Shown in pieces: positions 21,518 through 35,270 of a stretch of 64,000 nt of DNA. This DNA comes from Auriscalpium vulgare (lineage: Eukaryota; Basidiomycota; Agaricomycetes; Russulales; Auriscalpiaceae). Each line of letters starts with the position of its first letter. Position 1 is the first letter of the stretch. The stretch is taken from contig JAHBBC010000013.1 of assembly GCA_019915015.1 (NCBI GenBank), forward strand, positions 124,001-188,000. The letters run 5' to 3'. Below the pieces are notes generated by a model. The model was given only the letters and a program-made list of their open reading frames with translations, did no database searches and had not been told where the DNA came from. The translations under genes were made by a program, and so were the position numbers.

Positions 21518-24500
21518 TACTTCTTCTTGCCACTCTTCTTAGAAGTCTGTTGCTTGATTTTTGCCTGCCGCCTCGGTTCAGTCATGACCAGGGAACACGA
21601 CTCGAGGTACAAGGCTCACATTAGCTCTAATTCTGGCTCCGCGTTTCGGCCGGTCATCTTCGTTCTCAGTGGAACTTGTGACGGACTTGGCCTCGCCAGC
21701 ATCATCATCCTGCGCATCTCCATTCTCTTCTTCTTCTTCGCTAGCGCTTTGCTCCGAGGCGGACTCCTCCTCCTCCTCCTCTTCCGAATATTTAGTCACA
21801 CGCTTGCGCCGTGCCGTCGCTTTCGCACGCCTGAGGATGGTCGGGTCGTTAAATATGAAGCGGACTGAGCAGTGGAAATCTTACTTGGCCTGGCCATTGG
21901 CACGCGTTGACTGTGCCTTACGCTTAGCAGCCGGTTTCCGTTCCGCACGTTCCGCCTTCGTCTTTTCCTACAGCACGCATGAGCATCTGCTCAAAAGGTC
22001 TTTGGCGTAACGTACTTTGTGTGCTTCGGCGGCAGCAGCTTTGACAGCCTTCGCTTGCTCCTTCACCCAATCCAGAGCTTCTGCGGGAAGGTAGACCGCC
22101 TTCACGATCTGATACAAAACCGTCAGCGATAGAAGGTTCACAGAAGATTCACATTGTATACCTTGTTGGCGGTCTCGGCATTGGGCAGCGGACGCAGGAT
22201 GTCGGAGGCCAGCTTGATCTTGCCGGGATAACTCTGAAGCGTCCAAGAATGGTTCTGCGCCTTCACTTTGATGATATGTTGGGCTAGCTCGCTCAGTGCA
22301 TAGAGATTCTTCATGCCGTAGTCAGTGACAGACTTGTGTTCGGCAGGGATGTAACGAACCTCGCTGTGGGCGGGACTCTCACTGTCCCGCACGGTCTTCG
22401 CCTTCCCGGCTATGTGATACAGCAGAGCTATATTCTCGGAGGACGCGATGAGCTCTAAATAATAATCGATGTACCTGGGCGGGACAAAGTCAATCCAGGA
22501 ATATCTCGGGTCAAGGCACCGACATACTTCGCCATCTCTGGTATACTCGCTGGTGTGAGCGAAAAGTCGGGATGATGGGCCAGGAGATGGAGCAGGCGGA
22601 CGAAGATCATTTCGAAGTTGTTGACTCTCATCGCTGATGATAGAACTTTATAGACCGCCCGTCAAAATGTCTTAATAGACTGACCTGGGGGTGCGTTCCG
22701 GAAAGCAAATGCGATATATGCTCTGGCCTAGAACCGAATGAAACCAGGCAGAAGCGGAAGAAGCAGCCGACTGACCATGGCCTTGATGTCCGCCTCGGGG
22801 TCGTGAACCGTGAGAAAAGGGATGATATTGAAGTGGGCAGGCAGCTTCTGCGACTGCCCCAAACCAACGAATTTGCGGAGGAAAGCCATGCGAACTTGAT
22901 ATGATGAATCCTAAATGGGAGCCCTCAGCAGAGGAAAGCCAAGAGTCGAGACAGCAGTATCACAAACCTGCATGGTGATTGCGAGCGTCACGAATTGCTT
23001 CGACATATGGCTTGCGAACTTCTCGACACTTGCAAATTGCAACAAAGACACGGCAGCTTGTAATCGCATCCGCGCCTTGACTTTGGGGCTGTAATGTATG
23101 CCGATCTCATCAGACGATGAAAATGCGGAAAATGTCGACCGGTACGCACTCGTCAACGTCACCATTCTTCAACGACCCAGTATTTTCCATTATCGAATTG
23201 AACATCTTCAACACAGGCGTCGCAATCTCCAAGGCACTCTCTGACTCTACGTGCGCGAGACACCGATTGCGGCATACTTTCAGTGAGAGCAAGCGCGCTC
23301 GCAGAGCCGGCGTCATGGAGTCGTCTTCCACCCATTCCACGTCAGTATCCATGTCATCCTAGTTAACCCAGTGAGCGATTCGAATCCATTACGTGGATGT
23401 AAGCACATACGGGATCTGGAGGGATGGGCTTCATCAGGACTTCCTTGATGAGGAACGCCACGACGTCTTCACTCTTCGATTCGAATGCCTCCGGCGCAGA
23501 CTGGGCGAACTCAGCTAGAACAGCTATATGCGCCACCAGCTTATCTGGATCCACACCCGGAAGGTCATCCGATATTGTCTATCAGCCAAAATCAATATTC
23601 GCTGCTGACGAAAAGGAGGTAAGCGATTGCCCTACGTTCACGACGTCTGTGCATGTATCTTCTGCGTTCTTCGATTTCGCCAGCAAACGTGCCGAAAACT
23701 TCGCCTGGCGCGGATTCGAGTCTAGCACAAAGCGCATAACACGCTCCGCGGTCCGCCTGCATGCCTGTCAGTAAGCGCTCTGAACATGGCATTGATACTC
23801 ACTTATCCGTCGGCGCAAGTTTCTCATCCCAGCTCGCAACCGCCGCCAGCGCCTGCAGCCCTACCTCCACCAACCTCGGATTCCGCTCCTCCGCGATCGC
23901 TTTGGTCAGCTCGCCAACATGCGGCTTGTACAGCGCTGGGCAGTGCTTCGACACGAACGTAAGTATGGCCTGCGCGTTATTCGCGGATAGCTGCGCCTGG
24001 CTCGTGCCATAGCCATCGCCGGTGGGGTCGCCACGTTGCAAGCGCTTGACCAGTGTTGGGATGGAGGAGTGGTTGATGTACCGCAGGGATGCTCGTCGGA
24101 GGACGGTGGACATTGTTGTATGGATGGCAGGCGACGACTCCTGTACGCGGCGGAGGAATTCGACCTGTAGTGTCGCGCGTTTAGACAACGTGTGCGCTGT
24201 GTGTAAGTTGGAAAAAGAACGCACTGAGGCCTTCACAAGTCCTTTCAAATCCGTCTGCGTGTCCATACATGTCTTCAAAAGCTTGTACAGTCTGCCTTCA
24301 TTGAGCTTCGCGAAGGCGTGCAGGTCATCTGCTGCTTTTTGCGAGTCCGGAAGGGTGGCTAACAGCACAGTTCAGCGCCATACCACGCGAGCGGATGAGG
24401 AGACCAACCAGACAGCCTCTGGATCACGATGTTGAGCCGACGAACAACCTCGTCTTCGTTGTCATCAATGACGCCGCCCTACAGGAACATCAGCATTTGT

Positions 24501-26435
24501 CGCTGGGGTAAGCTACCACTTGAGGCTCACATTATTGGCTACACAGCAATCAACGAGCTTCTCGTAGGGAGATGGGCGGCTACAGCGCTGTTAAGAAGGA
24601 CTGCACGTCGGACATACAGGGTACTCACGCGGCCTTGACGCCAGACATCGAGAGTAGCGCATTGACGGCCTTCTCGTCTAGGAACTTCATCGTCGTCAAC
24701 AGCCTATCTGTCCAAGCAGAGTCGTCGACGTCTGCCCCTTTGGAACTAGACAACGCTGGCAGTGGAAATACGAATTCCGCTAGAACGGGTTCGATAGCAG
24801 CCCTATAATGATGCGGGGTTGAGCGTAACATCGATCGCCAGGAAAGTAGGGACCTACTTGACTTCCTGCGTTGTGACACTCATGTGTAACAGCGTTTCTG
24901 GAATCCATGCAAATTGCTGAGTCGCGGCGGGGTCGCCACTCTCGCTGGTTCACACGAATCAGTCCAGCTCACAAGTCCAGATTCGCGCCGCGACTTACAT
25001 CTCTGGGTATGCAACACTGAACAGCTTCCCGATGCTGTGCAGGGCCTCTACTCGCACAGAGTGCTGACGCGACCCAGTTGAACACGCTGGACACGGAGGC
25101 AGAATAACAACTAGTGCTCACCTTCCTATCGAGACCACGTCCTGCAACATTTCTGAGTTGGCGTTCTGACACATGGTGCAGTGCGGCCTCGTAGTCCAGA
25201 TGAGAGTAGATCCTGCACACGGCTGCTCTCACCTTCTCGTCGGGATCGAGCAGTTTCGCTTGTAACGCCTCTGCGCGGGGGTAAGAACCTTGGTTGGACC
25301 TGGGCTGCAATACACGCACCTTCGACGAGCTCGTGCTGCTCCGACAGATTCGTGACCAGTCCCTTCGCCGCTTCTACCAACGCCAACCGTACTGCCGAGC
25401 TCTTGTCGTTCTTCCTAAGCAACCACACATTCCACGTCGTCGGGTACTTCTTCACGAGGTCCGCGCCGCCCTTGTCTCCGTACATCTCGCCGAGTACTTG
25501 TGTGGCGAGTGTACGCAGTTGCACGTCCTCCACTCGGAGCTCTTCCTCTAGCTGAGGGATGACGCTGTGCAACAGACCGGGACACGAGCGGTGGAGCTGC
25601 TTGATGAGCTCGTGCGCATCCCGGATTTCCGAGAGGTCGGACTCGGCGGGCGTATGCGAGATAATGATGTCGGTGAAGTACTGGCAGACATGCCGCTGGA
25701 GCTTGTCGGCGGTGGCATTGCAGATGTTAACAGCGAGTCTGTGCGCGGGATTGTCCGTGCCCTGTCGTGAGCGTGAGTTAAGAGCACCGTCCTGACGTGC
25801 ACGGCACGCACCACATTCTTCCCCGTAAACTGAGCGAGTATAGTGTCCAGGATATCGGAAGGGAGGACTTGGGCTTCCTCGATGAGAGCGACGAGAATGT
25901 CTGCCATGAAGATCTCGATCTTCTTCGCGAGGTCATGGCGCACCAGGCCGAAGAAGTCGCGAAATACGTCGATCATGAGCTCCTCCGCGTTCGGCAGATC
26001 GCATACAAGCACAACGCTCTTGACCGTGGATAGCGACTCGAGCAGGTGGAAGTACTCATTGTAGTAGGGCGCGTCGGCGCCTTTGAGGCCCGCTGAGAGC
26101 TGACGGAAGAAGAACTGGAAAATGTCGCGCAGTTCGTTGTGCGTGTATGGTGCATCGGGTGCATAGAGGCGGAGCAAGTCGGCGAGGCAGCAGGCGGTGA
26201 ACGCTTTGACTCCGCGGTCTTTGTGGAGGAGTAGAGATGTGTGGATGAGCTGGGTACGTGCCGCGCTGAGCGTGTTGGTGTCGACACGGTCCTGATCCAG
26301 TGCGGCGAGTTCGGTGTGTAGAGCGCGAAGTTTCTTGAGTAAGAGATCGGTGGAAAGTCCCTTTCCGACCAGCTTCTCGGAGAACTTGAGCTTGCTGGGC
26401 GATGCAGAGCCGCCGCCGCGCGTTTGGGCCACCAT
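21518..26435 (-). CDS. PDS5: Sister chromatid cohesion protein PDS5
   Basis: A large HEAT-repeat regulator of cohesin that binds the kleisin subunit and controls loading, acetylation-dependent stabilisation and release of cohesin on chromatin. The start MVAQTRGGGSASPSKLKF is followed by the typical PDS5 N-terminal block: ACCLADLLRLYAPDAPYT, LRDIFQFFFRQL, YYNEYFHLLESLSTVKS and FFGLVRHDLAKKIE. More than ten exons continue with helical repeats to about 22000. The last exons are the usual charged tail: an acidic EEEEEEESASEQ stretch, then basic AKIKQQTSKKSGKKK and TAG at 21518-21520. Splicing of the last exon at a GGCAG acceptor gives this end in phase 0. It diverges from NAA15 across a 0.6 kb promoter region. 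Confidence 0.9.
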
Positions 26436-27041
26436 CGCAAGGGCGTAGAACGCGGGTCAGATGATGGCTTGCTTTATTTTACTTCTAGACTCTTGAATGA
26501 TGACTGCGGTGAGTGGGGTAGAGTGAAGTGCGGTTCTGTCTGTTGCAAGGAGAGCATCAGCTTGCGGCCACAGGGGACGTTGATTCGGCGCACCTAGCAG
26601 CGGAAGTTCGATGATATTGTCCGCCTATCGCCGCGCAATTTGCTCGCAGACGCGAAAAGTCGTCGAAGGTGAGAGGTTGTGTGTGCACGGAAGCAACACG
26701 CGGAGGTGCAGAAGTGCCTTAGGCTAGGGCCAGGAGTCAACGCGCTCGTGTGTCGCGTTGTGTGGTCATGTTTGCTGCCTTACAATAGTTCCTCAGGGTT
26801 TAAGCAACAGGATATCGGAGAACCGACAGGGAGCGCCAGCGTACATTTTTTATAAGTGAATCATGTCTCTCTGTACATGATCTCATCAGAACTTACAACG
26901 GCTGGCTGTACTCTGATATGTATTCGAGAGTGTCGCAAGCTCGCTCAGCCAAAATAGGCGCGTCGCGAATTAGAGTCCGGAGCGAGAGCGCCGGCACGTT
27001 TATTGCCTTCCCCATTCCCCACATCTCTGCCCTAGCTACCG
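26436..27041. promoter_or_regulatory. Divergent promoter region PDS5 / NAA15
   Basis: 606 bp between two divergent housekeeping genes. No TATA box is clear. Both cores presumably lie within it, so partial co-regulation is possible but not shown. Confidence 0.45.
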
Positions 27042-30000
27042 ATGGCGCCAACACCTGCAAAACGTGCTCTGCCGTCGAAAGAGTCAGGACTTTTCAGGGA
27101 ACTCCTCAACCTCTATGAATCCCGGCAGCTGAAGAAAGGCCTCAAGACCGCAGACCAGATCCTAAAGAAATATCCTGAACACGGTGGTGAGCGAGCATCC
27201 CCTTGGCACTGCAGACATTGTTAAAGAGACAGGATGGCGGTGATTGATGATAAATCAGAGACGCTATGCATGAAGGGTCTCATCCTCACGCATATGGGCA
27301 AGCGGGAGGAAGGCCGGGAGCTGGTGAAGAAAGGTGTACGGTTGGACCTGACATCGCACATCGTATGGCATGTCTTTGGGCTCATCCAGAAGGGAGAGAA
27401 GAACTATGAGGAGGCGTTGAAGTCATACACGCAGGCCCTGAAGTTTGACAAGGTACGTTCGTCTCATGCTCACACCCCTGCGGCCCAAGCCGGTTCGCTT
27501 GTGGGGCATGCACCCCGACCCATGCAAAATATCTTTCATCGTTCTGAGGATTTACCCTCGGATCCCTGTCCTTGGGATTGAGCGCGCTCGCGGCACTCCG
27601 TGTTCCTTGGGATTTTCATTTCTTGACAAGCGCGCCGTCGGGCCATATTTAACATCTTGTGAACCCAGGAAAACATGAATATCCTTCGTGATGCTGCTCA
27701 TTTGCAAACCCAGCTCCGCAATTTCGACGGTCTCGTAGACACACGCTACATACTCCTCAAGCTTCGGCCGAACCTCCGGCAAAATTGGATCGGTCTCGCA
27801 GTCGCACATCATCTTAATGGCAACCCATCCGATGCAAAAAAGGTCCTGGAGCACTATCAGCGGACGCTTAAGGTATACATGCCGAATACGTTGCTTCCAA
27901 GATCACCAGCTCAGCTCATGTCTTGCAGAATGTGCCGGACTACGACGTAGAGCAATCAGAGCTACTGCTGTACCATGTTCGCCTACTGGAAGAGCTTGAG
28001 GAATACCCGGAGGCCCTGAATATGCTAGACATAAACGCAAAATCCAGAGCCATCGTAGACCGAGTGGGGATCATGGAGACTAGAGCTCGGATTTTGTCAA
28101 AACACGGTCCTCCAGAGGAGGCGGAACACGCCTGGCGCGCGCTCATTCAGCATAACCCCGACAATGTCAATTATTACAAAGGCCTCCTTGCTACCAAGAA
28201 TATCGACCTAGGTAAGGCATTCTGTATAATGACGTACTTCGGCGCAGAGTACTAATTGAACGGCAGACGCTCTGTCAGAGACTAACCGTGCCGACGCTCT
28301 GCAAATACTGCAAGATTTCACCACGCATATACCGCGCGCAGATACTCCCCGAAGACTCGCATTGACCATATCAACAGGTTGGCAATCTCGTTCGTGCACT
28401 GCCCAAACCTGACTGGTTCCACAGGTGATGAGTTCGAGACACTCGCAAAGGCATATGTCCTGCGCGCACTCAAGAAGGGGATCCCTTCCCTCTTCGTCGA
28501 CATCAAAACGCTTTATTCCGACGATCAAAAGCGTGCGTCAATCGAAGCATTCTTTGAGTCCTACCGGGAGTCGCTCGAGCCCTCCACGCCATCCCCTGAC
28601 CCTGATGCGGACCCTACGGAGTATCTATGGACTTTGTACTTCCTCGCACAGCACTACTCGAGCGTAGGCAACCATGCGCGCGCGCTGACTCTCCTCGACA
28701 CGGCACTCCTACACACCCCGACACTGCCAGATCTGCATACGATGAGGGGCCGTGTGCTGAAACGCCTGGGGGACCCGCTGGGTGCGGCGAACGCAGTCGA
28801 GCAGGCGCGCCTGTTGGACGGACAGGACCGCTTCCTGAATACGAAGGCGGCGAAGTATCGACTGCGGGCCGGCTTGACGGACGAGGCTAGCGATGTGTTT
28901 GGGCTGTTCACAAGGGTCAGTACACGTATGAGTATGTGCTAGGTGCCGCGACTGATGTGTGGCCTTGGTTGTAGAAAGACGCGCCGAGTCCTGGGGCAGA
29001 TCTAGAAGACATGCAGAGTCTGATGTACCTCGTTGAAGAAGCAAATGCCCACCGACGAAAGGGCAAACTGCATCAGGCGCTCAAAAAGTATCATGCTATT
29101 CTGAAGGTAGTACCATTTTTTTGACAATGAAACGTTGAAGAGGCTGAAGCTGGGATATTCAAGGTATTCCAAGACTTCGAGGACGATCAGTTTGACTTCC
29201 ATGGGTATTCACTACGGAAGTTCACGATCAACATCTATCTCAAGTACGTCTGGTCCCTTTTGGCTGGCCAAGCTACGTTGATCACGTCTATCCCAGCTTG
29301 ATTTCTTGGGAAGACAAGCTCTGGTCACATCCAGCATATATCATTGCCGCCCTAGCTGCTACCCAAGTATTTCACCAACCTGCACTTCGCGGCGTGGAAT
29401 TTTGACGCTTTCCTGCTAGATCTACGTTACGGTGCACGACGACCCATCGGTCGCCAAAGACGTGCTCTCGTCCGGCACAAGTTCAGAAGCCGAGAAGAAG
29501 GCCAAGAAAAAGGCCAAGAAAGCTGCGCAGAAGCAACAAGAAGAGGCAAAGAAGGGTGCGTTCGCTGATGCGTGATCATGACTTAGGATGCTCATCGGGA
29601 GAGAAAGGCGCCGCAGCATCTGGAAACGAGGACAAGGGCCTCGAGTTAGTCCAACCCAAGGACGAAGACCCTGACGGTGTCAAGCTGCTCAGCGACCCAG
29701 ATCCCCTGGAGCGCGCGTGGAAGTTCCTTGCACCACTACCAGGGCTCGCACAAGACAACATAGACGTGTGGATAGCAGTGTATGATGTTGCTATCCGGAG
29801 AGGTACGAATCTCCGTCGTCTATTCCGGAACCGAGCTTGACGTGAGCACTATAGGTAAGTATCTGCAGGCTGTCCGTGCTCTCAGTAACGCGAAGGCGCT
29901 CGATCCCGAGAATGCCGAGCTATACGTGCGTTATGTGCATCTACGGAAAGCTTGTAAGCGCTGTTGCTCTGATATCTTGCTTGATGTTGAATATGTTGAA

Positions 30001-30483
30001 AGACTCTTCGCTGGCTTCGCCATTACCTGGGTCGGTCGGCGCTGTTGTGGCGAAGGCGCTCTCATCACTATTGCCCGAGGAGCAGCAGTCTCAACTGGAC
30101 ACTAATCAATATCTCCAACGGCACTCGACAGACGGGCGGGCAGCCTTCGCCGCAGCGCGAGGACAGTACATCTTGGGCAGCCCGCGAGATGAGGTCGACA
30201 ACACAATCTTCACCGTTTTCAATCCCGACGTAAATCTGTTGCTCAAGGTGCGCTGCTAAGCTCCGTCTTATCATTTACAGATTATGGACGAGACCGAAAT
30301 TTGTAGACGGCCATTGACATATTCTCATGGTTGAACGAGACGCACTCGCCACGGGCCGACGAGTTTCGCGTCGCTGCTGATAAGAAGTTTGCGCTGTCGA
30401 CGGTGTTCAAGACAGCGAGTGAGCAGGCGACGGTGGAAAAAGAGGGCTTGTCGGTGGAGGAGCAGCAGGAGGTCATTGACTGA
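27042..30483 (+). CDS. NAA15: NatA N-terminal acetyltransferase auxiliary subunit
   Basis: The TPR scaffold that anchors catalytic NAA10 to the ribosome for N-terminal acetylation of nascent chains. Start MAPTPAKRALPSKESGLF leads into the family block: LLNLYESRQLKKGLKTADQI, HGETLCMKGLILTHMGKREE and HIVWHVFGLIQKGEKNYEEA. Then come GLAVAHHLNGNPSDAKKVLE, further TPR-like pairs, and the C-terminal KLHQALKKYHAILKVF with DDQFDFHGYSLRK. A Lys/Ala-rich segment (EKKAKKKAKKAAQKQQEEA) and an acidic linker follow, as in other NAA15 proteins. About ten or more short introns interrupt the gene; the last exon ends SVEEQQEVID and TGA at 30481-30483. Confidence 0.9.
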
Positions 30484-30742
30484 GGGTATGTGTGCAGTGT
30501 AGCGATGTCCATTGGTTGTTGTAGATCTTGTATTCATCTCGGGATGTAATCTTTCCTCTGGAGGCGATGGGCAAAATGCAAGACGCACTTCGTTGATAAA
30601 TCCACTTCCGTTCTTCTAACGGCCGCTTGAGAGGCAACACTGTACAGCCAACGTGAATGTAGCACCTCGATTGCATTTATTGGTGAGATTTGGGGGAAGT
30701 ATGACCGCGAGGTGCCACTTCGCTCTACCTCTTGTGATGCAT

Positions 30743-31681
30743 TCACAGGCCTCGCTTTGCTCTCTCTACCTGAGCCTCAGCCTCCAACTCGCCTGCGGCG
30801 ACTTCTGCCCAGCGTGATAAACCGCCCCCCTCAAATGCCTCGCTTAGTCGCTGTTGTGCTTCTGACCAGGTCCAGGTCGCCGACTCTCCCGCTGCCCGCG
30901 TAGCCTGGGCGTCGGGAGAGTGAGAGGGGGGAGGAGACGGTGCGTGTGAAGACGTGATGGGGAAGGGAGGAGCGGGCTCGGAGGTGGTTGGGCGGTGTAT
31001 GCGCGCCGATAGCCCTGGCATTTTCGACAGCAAAGTTTGACGCATGACAGAGGCAAACTCTTGCGTCTATGAGATGATGCAGATATGTTAAATCAAATTC
31101 CAAAAATAAAACGTAGTATGAAGACGCGAACTCACGTCTTTAACTCCCAGGTACGCCTTCACACCTAAGATCAGTGTAGCTCCGCCGAATGTCACAGCCG
31201 CTGTTGCTATGCTGAAGGCTTTCAAGGTATATAGCGCCCCGTTGAAGTCATCTTGCTGGGAAGGGACAGCGCTGCTGCCAGCTCGTGTCTCTGGCAATTG
31301 AGAGTGCACCGTGCTGCTCACATGTGCGCCGGCAACATGCTCTCGGGGCCGGTGAGCGACATCTGCTGAGCGCGTGGCGCGTCTACGCGGAGGTCCTGAC
31401 GTTACATGGCTTGCAGCGATGGGGCGCCGCGTTGCTGCACGACGTGGAGGTGCAGTGTCGAGCTTGTGTCCCAAATCCGAGATGGCGGCAGCGCGATTTC
31501 GCCTGAGAAGTACGAGAGGGACAGCGAGGGCAGCGGTTGTGACGGCTAACTGGGAAAAGTTTGAGCAGACGATAACATCCACGCGCAAGAAACGCACAAG
31601 AGAGATGGGAATCCACGGTGACAGTGTCTGCTTCTTCGCGGAAGTGGGCCACCCCGGGGCCTTTGAATCATCCGTCGCCAT
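30743..31681 (-). CDS. TMEM242-like mitochondrial membrane protein
   Basis: Predicted 289 residues from two exons (31136-31681 and 30743-31066; intron 69 nt). One hydrophobic segment lies at about residues 45-60 (LAVTTAALAVPLVLL) and a second near the end of exon 1. The second is followed by GVKAYLGVKDTQEF and SVMRQTLLSKMP, which resembles the C-terminal block of TMEM242 (DUF1358), an assembly factor of the mitochondrial inner membrane. Between the segments is an Arg/Ala-rich low-complexity stretch; the C-terminal 90 residues are Pro/Ser-rich then helical. The match rests on a short region, so the family call is tentative. It shares a 235-bp divergent promoter with TAD1. Confidence 0.5.
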
Positions 31682-31916
31682 TTTGGTCGCAGGGACCTGA
31701 TCAGAAAGGACAGTTGCAGTGGTACTGGTAGTAGACGATGTTGACAGGAGGTTGAAGAGGGTTGCAGCCGCCGTTTGAGGGTGTAACGTTATCTACCACA
31801 TTGCCGTGTTATCTCCTACTCGTCGTATGTCTTATCTAAAATGATTCGGGTCCTCAAAGGATGGAGGCGCAAAGTTGGGTTTTCAGAGTCGGCATGCATG
31901 GTCTTACATAGCTGCC
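31682..31916. promoter_or_regulatory. Divergent promoter region TMEM242-like / TAD1
   Basis: Only 235 bp separate the two start codons, so the two genes must share a compact bidirectional promoter. Confidence 0.45.
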
Positions 31917-33390
31917 ATGTCATTGCCAGGATGGAACCCAGACGATGCTGTCGCCGCCACGCTCTCGCTCCTCGCGTCCATATCCTACGCACCCCAGCCC
32001 GGGAAGTTCTCCATCTTAGCTTCAATCTCCATCGTCAAGCTTGCGCCAGAGTCCACGACGCCAATTATCAAGGTAATCTCGCTGGCGACTGGGTCAAAAT
32101 GTCTCCCCGCCGACCGCCTGCCTCCCAATGGCGACGCGCTCCATGATTCGCATGCAGAGGTCCTGGCACGACGAGGAGCCGTACGCTGGCTCTTGGAGGA
32201 GGTACTTCGCGACGCGGACGAGCCATCAGAGTGGATTCTCAAAGGGCTAGATGGTCTTTTCAGGCTCAGGCCCCAGGTGGAACTCTGCCTCTACGTGTCA
32301 ACAGTCCCTTGTAATGCCTTCCTTGCTCTAACTATGCAGGTTATTGACTCTGCCTCAGGTGGCGACGCATCGACACGTCTTCTTGCTTCCGCACAGGAAC
32401 CCTCCCTCGCTGCTCTCAAGGACTCTACACCTTGGCCCATCCTCCCGCCGGACGCGCCGTCGCGCGGGCGCGACGATTATGCGCGTCTCGGTGTGCTACG
32501 CACGAAGCCCGGTCGTGCAGATGCACCTCCTGTTTCTAGCATGGCGTGCAGCGACAAGATCGCGCGCTGGGGAGTCCTTGGAATCCAAGGAGCGCTCCTG
32601 AGCACCGTCTGCCACCCTGTGTACCTGGGTGCAATTGTGATCGGAGAAGTGCCCGAAAGCATGCGAGAAGGTGTGAAGATTGACTGCGAGAGGGCTTTCT
32701 GGGGACGTGTCGGGCGGCTCGATGGTGTGTCCATAGGTGTTCAGGTGTTTGATCTTACCCAACAAGCGAAGCAAGATGGGCTTCCTGAGGGCTATCGGGT
32801 CTCAACGCCGGCGGTTCATCTCACTTCAATTCCGTTCACCTATTCGAAGGTGTCACTGGGAGGAGCAGCCACTTCTTCTAACGACTGTGAGCCGTGTGTT
32901 CCATGAGCCGACGGTCTAGTGGCCGAATGACTGTTTTCGTAGCCTTGTGTTGGGTTGCAGGCTCCAGCTCGGAGGTCCTCATCAACGGCTTGCGACGAGG
33001 TGTTCCACCAAAACACAGAGCAAAGGAGAAGTTCAGGTACGCGCTTCGTGTGATGCTTCGGGCTCGTGACACTAAGCGCAACAACAGACCCATTCTCTCG
33101 AAAATCTCGTTCTTCACGCTGTACTGCTCTGTGATGCGAGCCTCGGACAAGCCTCTTCCATCGTCAGTTTTACCCGGGCTGCTCCGCAAGTGCTTGTCAC
33201 TGACGATCCCTCAATCAGAGAAACGACATACTATGCAGCAAAGGAGGCTGTTCAACAGTATCAGGACGCGAAGATGTCTCTAGTCGGCCAAGGCGCGCCC
33301 TTCTCGGGCTGGATTCGTAGCGGGGAGAAGTGGGAGAGTTTCGATTCGATAGGGACTGTGCGGCTGGCCCATCGTGATAATCAAGAATGA
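31917..33390 (+). CDS. TAD1: tRNA-specific adenosine deaminase 1
   Basis: ADAT1/Tad1 deaminates A37 to inosine, next to the anticodon of tRNA-Ala. The ATG at 31917 gives [19 protein letters not shown]; there is no nearer upstream ATG in frame. The zinc site is complete: [11 protein letters not shown] (His and the proton-shuttle Glu), VPCGDAS (formed exactly across the intron that begins in 'cctt|gtaatg') and [29 protein letters not shown] and [12 protein letters not shown] follow in the family's C-terminal half. Several 50-90 nt introns interrupt the 3' part; the end reads [15 protein letters not shown], then [13 protein letters not shown] and TGA at 33388-33390. Confidence 0.88.
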
Positions 33391-33655
33391 AGACTGGCTT
33401 ATGCCCGGTTTCTGGTGTGCTTCCGTCGCCATATTCTCTAAGCGCGGGCGATATCTCAAGACACGAGAAAATCGACGTCTCTCATGGATGAGCCATAGAA
33501 ACGGACAGCAATCATAAGATACTCGACGAAGGCGCAGAAAGATGCACGTAGATATACACGGACATCAATACCTATTCACCTGCAACCAAGAAGAGCAAAC
33601 TCGAAGTCGAGATTGAGAGCTATCACAAGCAGCAGGTAACAAATGTCTTCATTGA
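33391..33655. other. Convergent intergenic region
   Basis: 265 bp between the stop codons of TAD1 and the KH protein. No feature seen. Confidence 0.5.
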
Positions 33656-35270
33656 TCATGCCGGCGGCGGCGGGGGCGGGGGCGCCGGATCGCTTGGTGG
33701 AGGAGCAGGGCCACCAGGTGTGCCGTTAGCAGGAGCAGCATACCCTTGCGCGGCATAGTACTGCTGGTATTGTGCCTGCTGACTTGCCTGCCATTCTTTG
33801 AACTCCGGCGAGTTGACGTCGTAGCCGTACGCCGCCCTGCGTTGAAAGAAAAATGAATGTTAAAAATGAATGTTACAGGTGCCCAATGGTGACATGAACA
33901 CAGGACGACTAACCAGTACGCAGAGTATGCATCCAAGTCGGTCGGCGCGGGAGCCACAGAACCTGGTGCGGCACCGTTCGGTGGGGCAGGGGCGCTGCCA
34001 TCCGGCGGGGGTGGTGGAGGCTGTTCGCCCGGCGGCGGCGGCGGCGGAGCTGCTGCTGGTGGAGGGGGTGCGTAGCCGCCCTACAGTAGGTAAGCATTGC
34101 GGTTAGTGCACGGTCACGGAGAAGGAAAGTGAATCCAAAAAGGTAGAGATAATATCGAGCCTGCAGGCGAGCAAAGGTATGTATGAGCGAAGTATACATA
34201 CGGCCATGGCGCTGTAGGCGGCGTACTGCAGTTGGGCTTGATGGAGCTCCGCTTGCTGCACCGTGAGAAGCTGGCGCACTTTGGCATGCTCGCCGCGCAC
34301 GACTTCAAGGAGGTCTTCGGTTAGTACTTTGGCACGGGCGACTTGTCCTTCTTCTGGCCCTCTGTTGCATGCTCAACTGAAGTGTACTCAAGGCAAGGAG
34401 GAAGCCACTCACGTTATGTGAATGTGCATCGGCTCGTCGGCTTCACGACCTGTCTCCTGCTCGACAAATCCTGACCCTTGACCCTTGATCTGCACACGGG
34501 TGCCAGTTTCTGCCTGAATGTACTTCACAAACATGCCCTGCAGACGTCGTGAGCTCAACACCTTGGATCAACCACCGAGCGTACTCACTGTCGGACCGAC
34601 AACCTTGGCACGGACGTTGAAGTTTCGAATTGAGTCAATCCCCACAGGGAGCTTCTCTTCAGGCCATTTTCTCTGCGAAAGGGGTTAGATTCATCAAACA
34701 GACAGGAAGCACGCCACGCACCCGTCGCCCGTCCTTCTTGTCCTCCACCAAAGAGCCCATATCGACATTGATGAGCTCGTTGACCTTGTCAATAGCCTGC
34801 TGCAGGATCTCCTTTGTCGTCGCAGAAATGTGGAGGTACAGTGGAGGGTCCTTCTCCGTCGCCTTCGAACGATCCGGGTACCAAACACCTTTTGTGCTCA
34901 CAGACGCACCCGTCTCTTCATGGATCTATACAAAGCATGATCAGAATTCAACCCGCCACAACACGGAAGCGCAGCGCACCTGCTGCTGTGTGGAACCCTT
35001 CGTCAACATATACCGGTTCCGCACATCGTTAATGTCAATGTCATGCGTGAACTCTGCGTCGTGAGGGTCCTTGGCTCCTGCTGGGCTCCCGCTTCCCGCC
35101 AAAGCCCCAGTGCTGAACTGGGCAGCAATCTTGGCAGCGATGGCGGCTGCAGCGGCAGCTGCTGTCGATGCGCTTTTTCCATCCTCGGACTTCTGGACTT
35201 TCGCCGCTGATTCGCTGGCCTCCGGAGAGCCATCGGGCGCCGCTTGATCCCACTTTCGTTTGCTGGACAT
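33656..35270 (-). CDS. KH-domain RNA-binding protein, KHDC4-like
   Basis: Start MSSKRKWDQAAPDGSPEASE precedes an Ala-rich stretch (AAAAAAAIAAKIAAQF). A first KH-like module has DIDINDVRNRYMLTKGSTQQ, IHEETGASVSTKGVWYPD and LYLHISATTKEILQQAIDKV. A second has RAKVVGPTGMFVKYIQAETG, TRVQIKGQGSGF and PMHIHITGPEEGQVARAK. The C-terminus is a Pro/Gly/Tyr-rich tail (long P runs, QYQQYYAAQGYAAP). This order matches KHDC4 (BLOM7/KIAA0907), a pre-mRNA splicing-associated protein, so a nuclear RNA role is likely. Six or so exons; TGA at 33656-33658. Confidence 0.8.
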